A stretch of 64,000 nucleotides of DNA. Source: Alkalimarinus sediminis. GTDB taxonomy: Bacteria > Pseudomonadota > Gammaproteobacteria > Pseudomonadales > Oleiphilaceae. Position 1 is the first letter of the stretch. Each line of letters starts with the position of its first letter. The translations under genes and the position numbers were made by a program. Positions 8,210-17,870 of the stretch are shown piece by piece. The notes under the pieces were generated by a model that was not told the origin of the DNA, ran no database searches, and was given only the letters and a program-made list of their open reading frames with translations. Location: positions 877,001 through 941,000 of the forward strand of contig NZ_CP101527.1 of the NCBI RefSeq assembly GCF_026427595.1. The letters are read 5' to 3'.

Positions 8210-10849
8210 TTACCCTGCATTAACTGGAAGCTGTATCGTAAATGTTGTGCCTGTTCCTAGTTCGCTAGCAACATCAATTGAACCGTGATGTTTCTCAATG
8301 ACAACGTTTACAAAGTTTAGCCCCAAACCTGCGCCTTTAGAGCCGCTATTTTCAGATGATTTCTGTCGTCTAAACCGGTCGAATATGTAGGGTAGCTCTT
8401 CTTGTGCTATACCGAAGCCTTGGTCTTTTATCGAAATCACGGCATGGTTATCGTGCTCTACGAGTGATATGGTAACCGAGGTGTCTGAATTACTATATTT
8501 AATAGAGTTCGATAGTAAATTAATCATTACACGCTCTAATAGCTCGGCATTACCGTTGATCCAAAGCTCATCTGAGCCGTTAATAGTCATCTCTATTTGC
8601 TTCTTAGATGCTTGCTGAGCAATGCTATCGACACTATTTTCAATAATCGTGAGTAGGTCGCACTCGTAAAACTGACTATCGTTAACCTGCTCAGCGCGGT
8701 TAATTTGGAGAAACTGTTCCGCTAAATGGAGGCTGCGATGGGCATGATGAGCAATTTTGTCAAACGTATCGTTATCAGGGGCGATTCTGCCGGTTTTGAT
8801 TCCATCTAATATCGCTAATTGAGAAACGAGAGGAGACCGCACATCATGAGAGAGGAAGCTAACTAACTCATTTCGCTCTCGTTGTTGCTGTTTGATTGAA
8901 GTGACGTCCGACAGGTTGATAATCATACCTGCATCCCCCGGTGTTGAGGCGAAGGAGGGGACAAAGTGAAACATCAGATCTCGCTCACCCAGTGCAGCCT
9001 CAGCAATACTTGAGTCTCCGTGAATGAGTACTTTTTGGATGATGGCTTCCCAATCTGGTACCCGTTGGCGTTGTTCAGAAAGCTCGGAGTGGGGGGTGGC
9101 GTGAGCCAGTTTTAGCACGTTAAAAATAGGCTGACCAACAACCGATTGCTTTGGCAGCTTTAGCCACTGTTCTATATGGCTATTGATAAAAAGCACGATG
9201 CCCAGTGAGTCGGTAACGATGACTCCATCGGGCATATTCTCAAATCCGTCAGAGATAAAACGTCGCATATCTCCCATCGAGTCAATAGCCAGTCTAACTT
9301 GAGCTATACGGGAGGCGATTTTCTCATAGCGTCTAAAAGAGTGGGTTTGGTTACGGGTGATATCGTTGACTTTTAATCGATGCAGAAATGCTCTTTTTTT
9401 ATCGATCTCTTGAGCATCTTCCCAGTGTAGCCCAACCGTATAAGTGCTCCTATCTCGTTTAAATTTTAGCCAACTGGCGTTGTTGGAATGAAACCAATGA
9501 TTGAGTGATAGCTTCTTCGGTGGCTTTAGTTTGCTTGCCTGGAGCTCAACAACAGGTTGCTGCTCATTGAGCAGTAGATAGGCGTCTGGTTTGAGCATGG
9601 CCGTTAAACCAGACACCAGTTGTTTTACAGGCCGTTGAGCGAGGTTGCGAACGGTGAGTGCCGGTTCTTGGTGTAGTCTTTCGAGTTCATTATTTAAAAA
9701 ATTATTAAGCTGAGATAGTCGCTGCCAACTCCACAAGGGGTAGGCGGTGATTAGGCCGATGATAGCAGAAGCGGGTGGGTACCAGTGTTGGTCAATGAAT
9801 AAGACTGCAAGACTAAAGAGGAACACTCCGGTGATTAAACACAGCGTAGCTGGCAGAGCCTGCTCCGGTGACAGGCGAGGTAAAACCAATACCGGGATCA
9901 GCACGAATGCAAAAGTGAGCAAGTATAGCCAGTGTTGTTGCAGTGGTTGAATTGTTGCCTCTTGTACCAATGCTGAATATGCATTGGCATGAATTTCTAC
10001 TCCCGGCATGGGGGACGCCAAACCCGAAACTGGGGTCGGTAATACATCGCTTAAACCCGCTGCGGTGGCGCCAATGAGTACCACTTTGCCTTCTAGTTGA
10101 GCTGGTTTGATATCGCCATTTAATACGTCGATATATGACAGTGTAGGGAATGTACCGGCGACACCTGCAAACGGAATCATCGTGTACCCCTCACGCACGT
10201 TTACAAACGCTGCTAAGTTTGCTTCGTTTTTAACAGGGCTAGTTAAACTAACTGCGATATTGGAGTGGGTAAATTCTGCTAATGCTAAAGACATACTCTG
10301 CCAATATGCTTCGCCCAACCCCTCTTTAAGGTAGAACCCTCTGGCAATTCCATCTACACCTAGCTCTACATGTATATGGCCGAGATCTTTGGCTGCAGCG
10401 GTGAGTTCAGGAATGGGAATGACTTCTGATAGAGTGGTCTCATAGCTCTGAGGGTGAATGTGTAAGGGAAGAAATACATTACCATTTTGCTTAATGGCGT
10501 TTGCAAAGGCTGCGTCGTCTTCAGGGTGGTTAAAGTCTGGTTCGGCAAAAATGATATCAAAAGCGATAGCTTTTGTTTTGGCATCTGTAAGCTGCTCGAC
10601 TAGCTTAGCATGGGTCGAGCGTCTCCATGGCCATTGGCCGAGGGCGTCAAGACTTTTTTCATCTACTGCCACGATGACAGTATTGGGTTCTGCAGTTTGT
10701 GGAGACAACCGAATGGCAAAATCGTAAACAATCAGGTTGAGGCGCTCGGGAAGCTGGGTATAAATGAGTAAGCCGCTCAGCACCACTAGGACAAGAGCGA
10801 GTACATACTGCTCAAAAGAGCGAAAGTTAAGAGTGTTTTCCCTAGTCAT
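8210..10849 (-). CDS. CHASE2-PAS sensor histidine kinase
   Basis: An 879-residue inner-membrane hybrid-length sensor. After an N-terminal membrane helix (about 15-35) comes an extracytoplasmic CHASE2 domain (about 40-300; VAVDEKSLDALGQWPWRR, FDIIFAEPD, VVLIGATAAGL). Three membrane helices follow (about 305-375), then a linker, a PAS domain (about 520-640; MPDGVIVTDSLGIVLFIN) and a kinase core with phospho-acceptor His668 in SFLSHDVRSP, N-box NLLSNSIKYS, G1 DQGFGIAQEELPYIFDRF and G2 GAGLGLNFV. It should autophosphorylate and pass the phosphate to a regulator, most simply the OmpR-type protein encoded upstream in the same group. The signal is unknown. The next gene starts 6 bp after its stop. 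Confidence 0.93.
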   Translation of the reverse strand: MTRENTLNFRSFEQYVLALVLVVLSGLLIYTQLPERLNLIVYDFAIRLSPQTAEPNTVIVAVDEKSLDALGQWPWRRSTHAKLVEQLTDAKTKAIAFDIIFAEPDFNHPEDDAAFANAIKQNGNVFLPLHIHPQSYETTLSEVIPIPELTAAAKDLGHIHVELGVDGIARGFYLKEGLGEAYWQSMSLALAEFTHSNIAVSLTSPVKNEANLAAFVNVREGYTMIPFAGVAGTFPTLSYIDVLNGDIKPAQLEGKVVLIGATAAGLSDVLPTPVSGLASPMPGVEIHANAYSALVQEATIQPLQQHWLYLLTFAFVLIPVLVLPRLSPEQALPATLCLITGVFLFSLAVLFIDQHWYPPASAIIGLITAYPLWSWQRLSQLNNFLNNELERLHQEPALTVRNLAQRPVKQLVSGLTAMLKPDAYLLLNEQQPVVELQASKLKPPKKLSLNHWFHSNNASWLKFKRDRSTYTVGLHWEDAQEIDKKRAFLHRLKVNDITRNQTHSFRRYEKIASRIAQVRLAIDSMGDMRRFISDGFENMPDGVIVTDSLGIVLFINSHIEQWLKLPKQSVVGQPIFNVLKLAHATPHSELSEQRQRVPDWEAIIQKVLIHGDSSIAEAALGERDLMFHFVPSFASTPGDAGMIINLSDVTSIKQQQRERNELVSFLSHDVRSPLVSQLAILDGIKTGRIAPDNDTFDKIAHHAHRSLHLAEQFLQINRAEQVNDSQFYECDLLTIIENSVDSIAQQASKKQIEMTINGSDELWINGNAELLERVMINLLSNSIKYSNSDTSVTISLVEHDNHAVISIKDQGFGIAQEELPYIFDRFRRQKSSENSGSKGAGLGLNFVNVVIEKHHGSIDVASELGTGTTFTIQLPVNAG

Positions 10850-10884
10850 TGAAGCCGAGTCCGCTATGGCCAGAAAGCGCCTGT

Positions 10885-12492
10885 TTATTTTATTATTAGT
10901 TCTTTTCCGGTGCTAAATTCTGATTTGAATAACTCGTTCCCAACACCTTTTACGCGTGCAAAGTAACGTTTATTCTTGGATAGCTTAATACTAGCATTTG
11001 ATTTCTCTAAAGTGTCCTCATAGAGAATTTTCTTGAACTCCATGTCTTCTGCTAACTGCAGTACATAGTGCTTAGCTTGCGGCACGCTGTTCCAGAATAT
11101 TTTTGCTCTGTTATCGATATAATTAACACTAATTATTTGGGTAGGGGGGAGCATACCTCTTATTTTGATACGCCTGATGTCGCTATAAGCAACACTATCT
11201 CCACCAGCTAGGGTTTTAACACGCCAATAGTACTCGCCTGGCATCAGCTCACTGTTTGGGATAGCTGTATTGTCTGGTGCATATTCAGAGGTACTAATGA
11301 TCTCGTTAAAGGCAAAGTCATTTGCGATTTCAAGTTGTGATAGCTCATTTTTGCTGTTGTATTGCCATGTGAACTCCGGCATGTCATTGTCTAGCAGCAT
11401 GTCGTTGGCGGGGTTTAATAAAGTCGCAGACTTGGCAACCATGCCAATGACTAAGCTCACTTGGTGGTCAAGACCATTAAAGCCTTGATTGTCAACTGCG
11501 CGCATGGCAACTAGGTAGGTGCCATTGCTCAGGTGATCTAATGTAACTTCGGGAGTCGCTAGAAAACTAGCATCCAGAAGCTCTCCTTGGGTACTGTTTT
11601 TGAAAAGTTGATAGTAATAGGTGGTGATATCAGGTTGCTCAACCCAACTAAACGTGACGGGAAGTTCCTGGGTGTTGGTTATAACTGATTTTGGTTTAAG
11701 AGCCAGAGGCAGGTCGATAAGCGATGGTTGTCCTGCGCTAGGTTGTAAAATGGCACCTTGACCCATATTGACGGTAATATCCCGTGAGTTATCGCTAAAC
11801 TGCACAGAGCCTTCGATGACTTCTAGTTGCGAACTGAGGTCATCCACCATTAGTCTAAACGCTGTTCCTCTCACCGCAGCGACGGCTGAAGGCGTGTTTA
11901 TCTGGTATCGTGACCCCTCTCCATTTAAGGGTACAACTTGAGTTGAAAGCCGTCCTTTTTGCAAACGTAGGCGGGTGTCTGCCATGCCAGTTTTGCCGTA
12001 GCGGGTTAACCGGTTAAACACCAGCTGGGAATTGGGGGCGAGTCTGAGGATCGAACTATCGGCAAAGCGAATCAACACGGAGCCGTCGTTGGTGTTGATT
12101 TCATCTCCTACGTGGAGTCGGCTATTTTTTGCAAGTCGTGAAAAGCGGCTCTCTAAATGGCGCCTGACCATTGTATTGCCGGAAACAGACGCGGCAACAG
12201 CGGGCTCAGGTTGATGTTTGAGCCAGTTAACAGGGATTTTAAGTACTGTGCCTGCTGTCAGCGTTTTAGGGTCGTTGATGTTGTTGTGACGAATAATATC
12301 TTCCCAGCTTTTGGTGTTGTTGAGAAAAGACTCGCCTAATGTCCACACATTATCTTTGGGTCGAATCGTATAATGCCACTCTATAATCCCAGCTTGAGCG
12401 GCAGTGGATTGCGATTGGGCATAGGTGTTCTCCGTGAGCAGGCAAAGCAGCCCAAAGAGACAGAACCCTTTTAAGAGATGTGATAACTTCAT
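10885..12492 (-). CDS. Exported LysM-FecR domain protein
   Basis: A 535-residue exported protein. A signal peptide (HLLKGFCLFGLLCLLTENTYA) is followed by a LysM domain (about 35-90; YTIRPKDNVWTLGESFL, LTAGTVLKIP), a FecR domain (about 125-245; GDEINTNDGSVLIRFADSS, VAAVRGTAFR) and fibronectin-type or repeat modules to the end (TFSWVEQPDITTYYYQLF, GEYYWRVKTLAG). LysM binds peptidoglycan and FecR folds relay envelope signals, so this is probably a periplasmic partner of the CHASE2 kinase 35 bp downstream. The ATG at 12492 is chosen because the signal peptide then begins at once; an in-frame ATG at 12546 would add an 18-residue basic leader. Confidence 0.88.
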   Translation of the reverse strand: MKLSHLLKGFCLFGLLCLLTENTYAQSQSTAAQAGIIEWHYTIRPKDNVWTLGESFLNNTKSWEDIIRHNNINDPKTLTAGTVLKIPVNWLKHQPEPAVAASVSGNTMVRRHLESRFSRLAKNSRLHVGDEINTNDGSVLIRFADSSILRLAPNSQLVFNRLTRYGKTGMADTRLRLQKGRLSTQVVPLNGEGSRYQINTPSAVAAVRGTAFRLMVDDLSSQLEVIEGSVQFSDNSRDITVNMGQGAILQPSAGQPSLIDLPLALKPKSVITNTQELPVTFSWVEQPDITTYYYQLFKNSTQGELLDASFLATPEVTLDHLSNGTYLVAMRAVDNQGFNGLDHQVSLVIGMVAKSATLLNPANDMLLDNDMPEFTWQYNSKNELSQLEIANDFAFNEIISTSEYAPDNTAIPNSELMPGEYYWRVKTLAGGDSVAYSDIRRIKIRGMLPPTQIISVNYIDNRAKIFWNSVPQAKHYVLQLAEDMEFKKILYEDTLEKSNASIKLSKNKRYFARVKGVGNELFKSEFSTGKELIIK

Positions 12493-12714
12493 AACTAGAT
12501 TACAACGCCTGAGCCTTATAATGCTCCTCGCACTACTGGACACCACTATTTAAACTGCAGAAATGACATCCCTATAGGTACTGCAACTATCTATAAGTAC
12601 TGCAATTATCTAAAACTAATTTAACTATTTATAAAGACTGTCGCCATCTATAACGACTGTCGACCTTTATTGCTTAAAGGTCACCGATAACTACCGGTAC
12701 TATCGATCTAACTG

Positions 12715-13407
12715 CTATTCAGCCACAGTTTCTAGACGATAACCATGTTGGTATATCGTTTTTATACGAAACCCATTTTCCGGCTTGATCCCTAGCTTGC
12801 GTCTCAAACGACTCACATGAGTGTCGACGGTGCGGGTGTTTAAGTCGCTTGATACACCCCAAACGCGCTCTAATAAATAGTTTCTTGACAGCAATCTACC
12901 GACGTTTTGAAACATAAATACAGCCAGGTCAAAATCCTTATCTGTCATTGGAACGGCTTCACCTTTACATTGAATCGTTCGTGCATGCATATCGACTTCG
13001 AATGGCCCAAGTACAAACAGGTCACTCTTGTTATTTTCTTCATTTGACGTTCTACGAGATAACGCACTTATTCTGGCGACCAGTTCGCCAATGCGAGCCG
13101 GTTTGACTAAGTAATCATCTGCACCCGCTTCGAGAGCGGTAATAATATCCTCTTCGCTATCTCGTTGGGTGAGAAATATAACCGGAATCTTCCAATTAAG
13201 CTCTTTTCTCACATCTTTTAGCGCATCGGTTCCCTCCATATCAGGCAGTTGCCAATCCATAATAAGGAGGTCATAACTATTGTGAGTGACGGCGTAAAGA
13301 AAGGATTGCCCTGTGTGAAAAAACTCACAAGAATGTCCCTTTTCTACTAATGCATCGCTCAAATTTCGTGCTTGTTCTACTTCGTCTTCAAGTAGTCCAA
13401 TTTTCAT
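12715..13407 (-). CDS. OmpR/PhoB-type two-component response regulator
   Basis: A 230-residue regulator. The receiver domain (1-118) has the acidic pocket Glu7-Asp8, phospho-acceptor Asp51 in DLLIMDWQLPD, the conserved Thr in FLTQRD and Lys in DYLVKPAR. The winged-helix domain (about 130-228) has the typical ending NTRTVDTHVSRLRRKLG and IYQHGYRLE. It should bind direct DNA repeats when phosphorylated. It is the first gene of the group LysM-FecR / CHASE2 kinase / DUF4442, separated from the FecR gene by 222 bp that hold short AT-rich repeats, so it may have its own transcript. The CHASE2 kinase is its likely partner. Confidence 0.93.
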   Translation of the reverse strand: MKIGLLEDEVEQARNLSDALVEKGHSCEFFHTGQSFLYAVTHNSYDLLIMDWQLPDMEGTDALKDVRKELNWKIPVIFLTQRDSEEDIITALEAGADDYLVKPARIGELVARISALSRRTSNEENNKSDLFVLGPFEVDMHARTIQCKGEAVPMTDKDFDLAVFMFQNVGRLLSRNYLLERVWGVSSDLNTRTVDTHVSRLRRKLGIKPENGFRIKTIYQHGYRLETVAE

Positions 13408-13655
13408 CGTGAATCCCCTGGTGCCATCAATGGCTGCTTGAGTAGACTGCGGCTAACCTTAACGTTGTGAATTGGTTTTATTGCTATAGACGTAAGGGGT
13501 GCAGTAATGCTTTTATTATATTTCTGCTATTAATGACTGATTCTGCCAGAGAAAACGACTGGCGTCATCAGTTAAGTTGTTCTTGTTCGTTACATAAGTT
13601 GTTTGAATGTTGCTGCACTTTTATTAATAAATGTACAACCAACACCTTGCTCATT

Positions 13656-15839
13656 TTAGTGTCTCGGGTTGATTGGAATCTGTGGTTTTCCATCAATATC
13701 TTTAAATGTTCTGCGGCAAGATGGGTAGTTGCTACAGCCCCAAAACTCACCTCGCGTGCCTGTTCGGCGGATTAACGGTGCATGACAGTTAGGGCATGGA
13801 ATAGGTGGAGAGTCACCGGTTTTTACCGCTTTGGCTTTCTTGGTGGTATTAAGACGCCAAGGCAGTGATGCTTTGCAAGCCGGGAACTGGCTGCAAGCCC
13901 AAAATTTACCGAACTTACCGGTTCGTTCCAACATGTGTGATTGGCATTTTGGGCAACTAGGGGGTTGCGCGATAGTAGGGTGAAAACCGTCTGCTTTTTT
14001 TACCGGGATACCTGTAATGTTGGCGATGAGGTGGCTGATTTCATCTGTGATGCGGGCAATAAAGTCTTTTGGCTTAGTGCTACCTGAGCTAATAGTATTG
14101 AGTGCGGCCTCCCAGACAGCTGTCATGTCAGGTGTTACGCAGCGCGCGGGAAGCTGTTGAATTAACGCCCTACCTTTACTAGTTGAAAGAATATGTCGAC
14201 CATTTTTTACCATGTATTCCCGTCGGAAGAGGGTTTCTATAATCGCGGCTCGAGTCGCTTCGGTGCCTAAACCATCTGATTCTCTTAATGTTTTTTTAAG
14301 GTAAGGGTCGTCAATGAAATTAGCAACGCTTGTCATGGCGGATAGCAGGCTTGACTCGTCGAAGCGCTCAGGGGGGGTGGTTTCTTGCGCCACAATATTT
14401 ATAGATGCGCAGTTAAGCTGGTCGCTAGCCTGAACGTTAAGTGGCATTTGATTAGCACTATTGTCGTCATCTTGTTGGCGGAACAGGTGAAGTGTCTTCC
14501 AACCATGCTGCACGGTATTGAGTGCTTTGCCTTTGAAAGTTTCATTGCCAATAGAGAGTTCTATGGTTGACTCATCGACGATGAAGTCAGGATAGAATTG
14601 TGCAATATAGTGGTTGCAGATTAGCTGATATAGCTGTTGTTCTCTTTCATGCAGTGTCGAGATATCGAGTGGTTGATTGGTTGGAACGATAGCATGGTGT
14701 GGCCCTGTTTTTTGATCATCCCATACGCGAGACTTAGAGGTTAACTCGCATGAGTGAATTGAGTCAGCTAGAGAAGGTACGTTGAGAATTAATGTATTGA
14801 GTAGGCTTGTTCGATGCTCAAACTGCTCTTCTGGTAAGTATCGGCAATCTGACTTGGGATAGGTGATGAGTTTATATTTATCAAACAGTATCAGAGCACC
14901 GTCTAGGGTAAATTGTGGGCTGTAACCAAAGCGGCGAGCGGCTTCTATTTGTAATGTTGATAGAGAAAATGGCAGAGGAGGAGGCTCTTGTAACTGCTTT
15001 TTGGTTATTGCTACCACTTGACCTAACATCTCTGTTGTTGAGATGGATCGCACGACTCGTTCAGCTATTTTTCGATTGAGTAATCGTCCTTGTTCATCAC
15101 AGTGCATCTCTCTTGATGGTGATGGCTGCCATGTTGCTTCAACCCCCTTCGGATGGTTGGGTATGCTAAAGTGAGCGTCTATCGAAAAGTAGCGAACAGG
15201 GTTGAACTGCTCAATTTCAATATCTCGCTTAACCACCAACCCTAATACAGGCGTTTGTACTCTACCTACCGAAAATACACCGTCTTTGCCATGTTCTCTT
15301 GCGACTAGTGTAATAGCGCGAGTGAGGTTGATGCCATATAACCAGTCAGCCCGTTGTCTACATTGTGCTGATAGCGATAGGTTCTTGTACTCGGTATTAG
15401 GTGTCAGGCGGCTGAGGGATAGGGCAATGGCATGGGGGGTTAGATCGCTAATGAGCAGGCGTTGTACAGGTAGCTCTATATTAAAGTAGTGAAGCACTTC
15501 ATCTACCATAAGTTGCCCCTCTCGATCTGGGTCACCTGCGTGTATAACTTCGTTAGCATCCTCAAGTAGTGTGCCGATGACTCTTAGGTGGTTCATGGTG
15601 TCGCTACGGGGTGTTAGCCTCCAGTCAGAGGGGGCTATGGGGAGGTTGGTTAAGTCCCACTTTGCATATTGTGGGTTATACGCTTCTGGTCCACAGGGTT
15701 CGAGTAGGTGACCAGTGCACCAAGTGACAATGGTATCCTGACCGCAATGAATATAACCGTGTTGGGCTGTGTGCGGGAGAGGCAGAGCCTTTGCGATGGC
15801 GCGGGCTAGGCTAGGTTTTTCTGCTATGATTAGCTGCAT
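13656..15839 (-). CDS. topB: DNA topoisomerase III
   Basis: A 727-residue type IA topoisomerase that passes single strands through transient nicks and helps resolve replication and recombination intermediates. The N-terminal Toprim domain starts with IIAEKPSLARAIA and carries HAGDPDREGQL (metal-binding DxD). The catalytic Tyr327 lies in KLITYPKSDCRYLPEEQ, matching the position in E. coli TopB. The C-terminus has two topoisomerase zinc fingers, CPKCQSHM...CSQFPACK and CPNCHAPL...CSNYPSCRR, instead of the basic tail of the E. coli enzyme. Monocistronic on the minus strand. Confidence 0.95.
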   Translation of the reverse strand: MQLIIAEKPSLARAIAKALPLPHTAQHGYIHCGQDTIVTWCTGHLLEPCGPEAYNPQYAKWDLTNLPIAPSDWRLTPRSDTMNHLRVIGTLLEDANEVIHAGDPDREGQLMVDEVLHYFNIELPVQRLLISDLTPHAIALSLSRLTPNTEYKNLSLSAQCRQRADWLYGINLTRAITLVAREHGKDGVFSVGRVQTPVLGLVVKRDIEIEQFNPVRYFSIDAHFSIPNHPKGVEATWQPSPSREMHCDEQGRLLNRKIAERVVRSISTTEMLGQVVAITKKQLQEPPPLPFSLSTLQIEAARRFGYSPQFTLDGALILFDKYKLITYPKSDCRYLPEEQFEHRTSLLNTLILNVPSLADSIHSCELTSKSRVWDDQKTGPHHAIVPTNQPLDISTLHEREQQLYQLICNHYIAQFYPDFIVDESTIELSIGNETFKGKALNTVQHGWKTLHLFRQQDDDNSANQMPLNVQASDQLNCASINIVAQETTPPERFDESSLLSAMTSVANFIDDPYLKKTLRESDGLGTEATRAAIIETLFRREYMVKNGRHILSTSKGRALIQQLPARCVTPDMTAVWEAALNTISSGSTKPKDFIARITDEISHLIANITGIPVKKADGFHPTIAQPPSCPKCQSHMLERTGKFGKFWACSQFPACKASLPWRLNTTKKAKAVKTGDSPPIPCPNCHAPLIRRTGTRGEFWGCSNYPSCRRTFKDIDGKPQIPINPRH

Positions 15840-16068
15840 TGAATAGACGTTATACCAAAGTTAATCTTATATAAGCCACTATACCAGAGTTTGTAAATGC
15901 GCTACGCCTAAACGTGCACGAATACTGTATCAAATATTATACAAATACTATTAAATAGCGCGAGCAGGTAAACCTACTAATTGATTGATATACTGGTGCT
16001 AAATTAGGTGGGTGGTAGTAGAATTCATCCATATCAACTTTCTGTTCTTAATACCAAGGCTGTAAGTC

Positions 16069-16392
16069 ATGCATTTGCAAAAACTGATAGAAGAAACGTT
16101 AGCTAAATCATTTGAGGTGAAACATTTAGAAGTTCTGAATGAGAGTCATATGCATAGTGTGCCACCTAACTCTGAGACTCATTTTAAAGTGGTCTTAGTC
16201 AGCAACGACTTTGATGGGGTGAGAAAAGTTGCACGACACCAGAAAATCTATCAGGCGTTGGATGAACCGATGAAAAATGGCGTACATGCACTTGCACTGC
16301 ATTTATATAATGAAGAAGAGTGGCAGGCTAAAAGCGAAAATGCGCCTGTATCACCCAATTGTATGGGTGGTTCAAAGGGAGATAACTTATGA
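16069..16392 (+). CDS. bolA: BolA family protein
   Basis: A 107-residue BolA-fold protein: ESHMHSVPPNSETHFKVVLVS and the helix-turn-helix-like RHQKIYQALDEPMKNGVHALALHLY with the conserved C-terminal His. BolA proteins pair with monothiol glutaredoxins around a 2Fe-2S cluster and influence cell shape and stress responses. AAGG lies upstream of the ATG. Its TGA overlaps the ATG of the YciO-like gene by 4 bp, so the two form an operon; this pairing is common in gammaproteobacteria. Confidence 0.92.
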   Translation: MHLQKLIEETLAKSFEVKHLEVLNESHMHSVPPNSETHFKVVLVSNDFDGVRKVARHQKIYQALDEPMKNGVHALALHLYNEEEWQAKSENAPVSPNCMGGSKGDNL

Positions 16393-17012
16393 GTCAGTTT
16401 TTTCAGATACACCCAGATAACCCACAGCACCGGCTTATTGTTCAAGCCGTTGAAATTGTTAGATCGGGTGGTGTGATTGCGTACCCCACTGATTCTGCAT
16501 ACGCGCTAGGTTGCCATATAGGCGATAAAGCAGCGGTTGATAGAATTAAACGTATTCGTCGTCTTAACGACAAGCATAACTTTACCCTAGTATGCCGTGA
16601 CCTTTCTGAGCTAGGCGTTTATGCAAAGGTGAATAACAGTAGTTATCGTTTACTTAAAAATAATACTCCAGGGGCATATACCTTTATCTTACCAGCTAGC
16701 GCTGAAGTGCCTAGACGATTAATGCATCCGAAAAGGCGCGAAATAGGGATGAGAGTGCCCGAAAACAATATCGCACTCGCGTTACTAGAAGAGCTTAATG
16801 AGCCTTTAATGAGTACAACGTTGATATTGCCAGGCGATGACACCCCAATGACTGACCCTTATGAAATCAGAAGCATGCTTGAGCATGACTTAGACCTGGT
16901 AATTGATGGAGGTTTCTGCGGGTTTGAGCCTACTACAGTTGTTAATATGATTGATGACGTACCAGTAGTGGTAAGAGAGGGTAAGGGTGACCCTGAGCCA
17001 TTTAGAGGGTAA
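16389..17012 (+). CDS. yciO: YciO/TsaC (Sua5-YrdC) family protein
   Basis: A 207-residue YrdC-fold protein. The nucleotide-binding region shows GGVIAYPTDSAYALGC, RIKRIRRLNDKHNFTLVCRDL, the turn PGAYTFILPAS and IGMRVPENNIALALL. Sua5/TsaC enzymes make threonylcarbamoyl-AMP for the t6A37 modification of tRNA; YciO paralogues share the fold but have weak or different activity. The sequence resembles YciO more than TsaC (for instance KHNFTLVCRD), so the t6A role is uncertain. Start overlaps the bolA stop (ATGA). Confidence 0.87.
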   Translation: MSQFFQIHPDNPQHRLIVQAVEIVRSGGVIAYPTDSAYALGCHIGDKAAVDRIKRIRRLNDKHNFTLVCRDLSELGVYAKVNNSSYRLLKNNTPGAYTFILPASAEVPRRLMHPKRREIGMRVPENNIALALLEELNEPLMSTTLILPGDDTPMTDPYEIRSMLEHDLDLVIDGGFCGFEPTTVVNMIDDVPVVVREGKGDPEPFRG

Positions 17013-17087
17013 GTTCAGGCGTAAAAGTGACCGTGCCCAGGCAGAGCTATATCGTTCAAATAGATGGATAACCTACTAATATAGAGG

Positions 17088-17729
17088 TTATCCATTCAGG
17101 ATAAACGTAAACCCCTCGTGTTCTCGCGAGTCTTGAATTTGCTCTTCTGGGCTTTGCATCTTGATGATATTAGATTTAAGTGCGTCATAGCGATGGGCTA
17201 TGTCAGATAGTCCATTATTGTCCGGTGTCGCACTGACAAGGCTTGAAAAAACGTTATTATGAACGCCGTATGCATTAGCAACTTTAACCACATTATCAAC
17301 GTAGTCTAGCGTTGGTTGATCGGTACTGAGTCGATTAAATGCCTCGTGAAAGGCCTTATTGTTAGTAAGGTCCTTATTAACCTGCTCCATAGCACTTGGA
17401 ATACCGTTACCTTTAGCCTGGAAATTGCCAAATAGGTCTTTAGATATCTCTAATCTCATCTCTGGATTCATGCCCACTTCGGCAAGTTTGTTCCTAAGCG
17501 TCTCTTTTATAAAGGCAGAATCTTTCCCCACGGCATCTTTATAATCATTAACGGATATCTTCTTAGTGGTTGGGTTAAGGCCTTGCTGTAACCTTAGATT
17601 AACTGCGTCAGCAGGAAGGATATCGTTAGCAGGCTCTTGGTTGGCGCTGCCTTTCTCGGGGTTTAATAGCGTTGATCTAGCGAGGTCTTGGGGTACTTGG
17701 TACGCAATTTCATTCCTAATCAGTGACAT
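17088..17729 (-). CDS. Unknown 213-residue helical protein
   Basis: A soluble, mainly helical protein without signal peptide or membrane segment. I do not recognise it. Visible parts are an N-terminal extended region (residues 1-55), a segment ISVNDYKDAVGKDSAFIKET, two Asn-rich helices (VNKDLTNNKAFHEAFNRL, NVVKVANAYGVHNNVFSSL) and a C-terminus EEQIQDSREHEGFTFILNG. The ATG at 17729 has GGAGG 8 bp upstream, much better than an in-frame ATG at 17744 with no site. It is a lone gene, convergent with yciO. The N-terminal 'MSLIRNEIAYQ' is without transport features; a cytoplasmic adaptor or structural role is only a guess. Confidence 0.75.
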   Translation of the reverse strand: MSLIRNEIAYQVPQDLARSTLLNPEKGSANQEPANDILPADAVNLRLQQGLNPTTKKISVNDYKDAVGKDSAFIKETLRNKLAEVGMNPEMRLEISKDLFGNFQAKGNGIPSAMEQVNKDLTNNKAFHEAFNRLSTDQPTLDYVDNVVKVANAYGVHNNVFSSLVSATPDNNGLSDIAHRYDALKSNIIKMQSPEEQIQDSREHEGFTFILNG

Positions 17730-17806
17730 GATTTTGGCCTCCATACTGACGATAACGGTTACTTGTTGTAATTAAGCAAGTGGTAGGCCAGTTTTACAGG
17801 AGTTAT

Positions 17807-17835
17807 AAAAAAGCTAGGATAAAACCTAGCTTTTA
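17807..17835 (-). terminator. Rho-independent terminator of the DUF6160-type gene
   Basis: Inverted repeat AAAAGCTAGG/CCTAGCTTTT with a 6-nt loop; on the minus strand it is followed by TTTATAA. It lies 36 bp beyond the restored stop at 17871 of the frameshifted gene, which supports 17871 as the original gene end. Confidence 0.75.
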
Positions 17836-17870
17836 GAAGGGGTTGTGTCCGTAGGCAATTAGTAAAAGTG

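Noticed and set aside
13467-13775. 102-codon plus-strand frame between the response regulator and topB
   Set aside because: It runs into the topB 3' end on the opposite strand and has a Cys-rich, non-gene-like composition.
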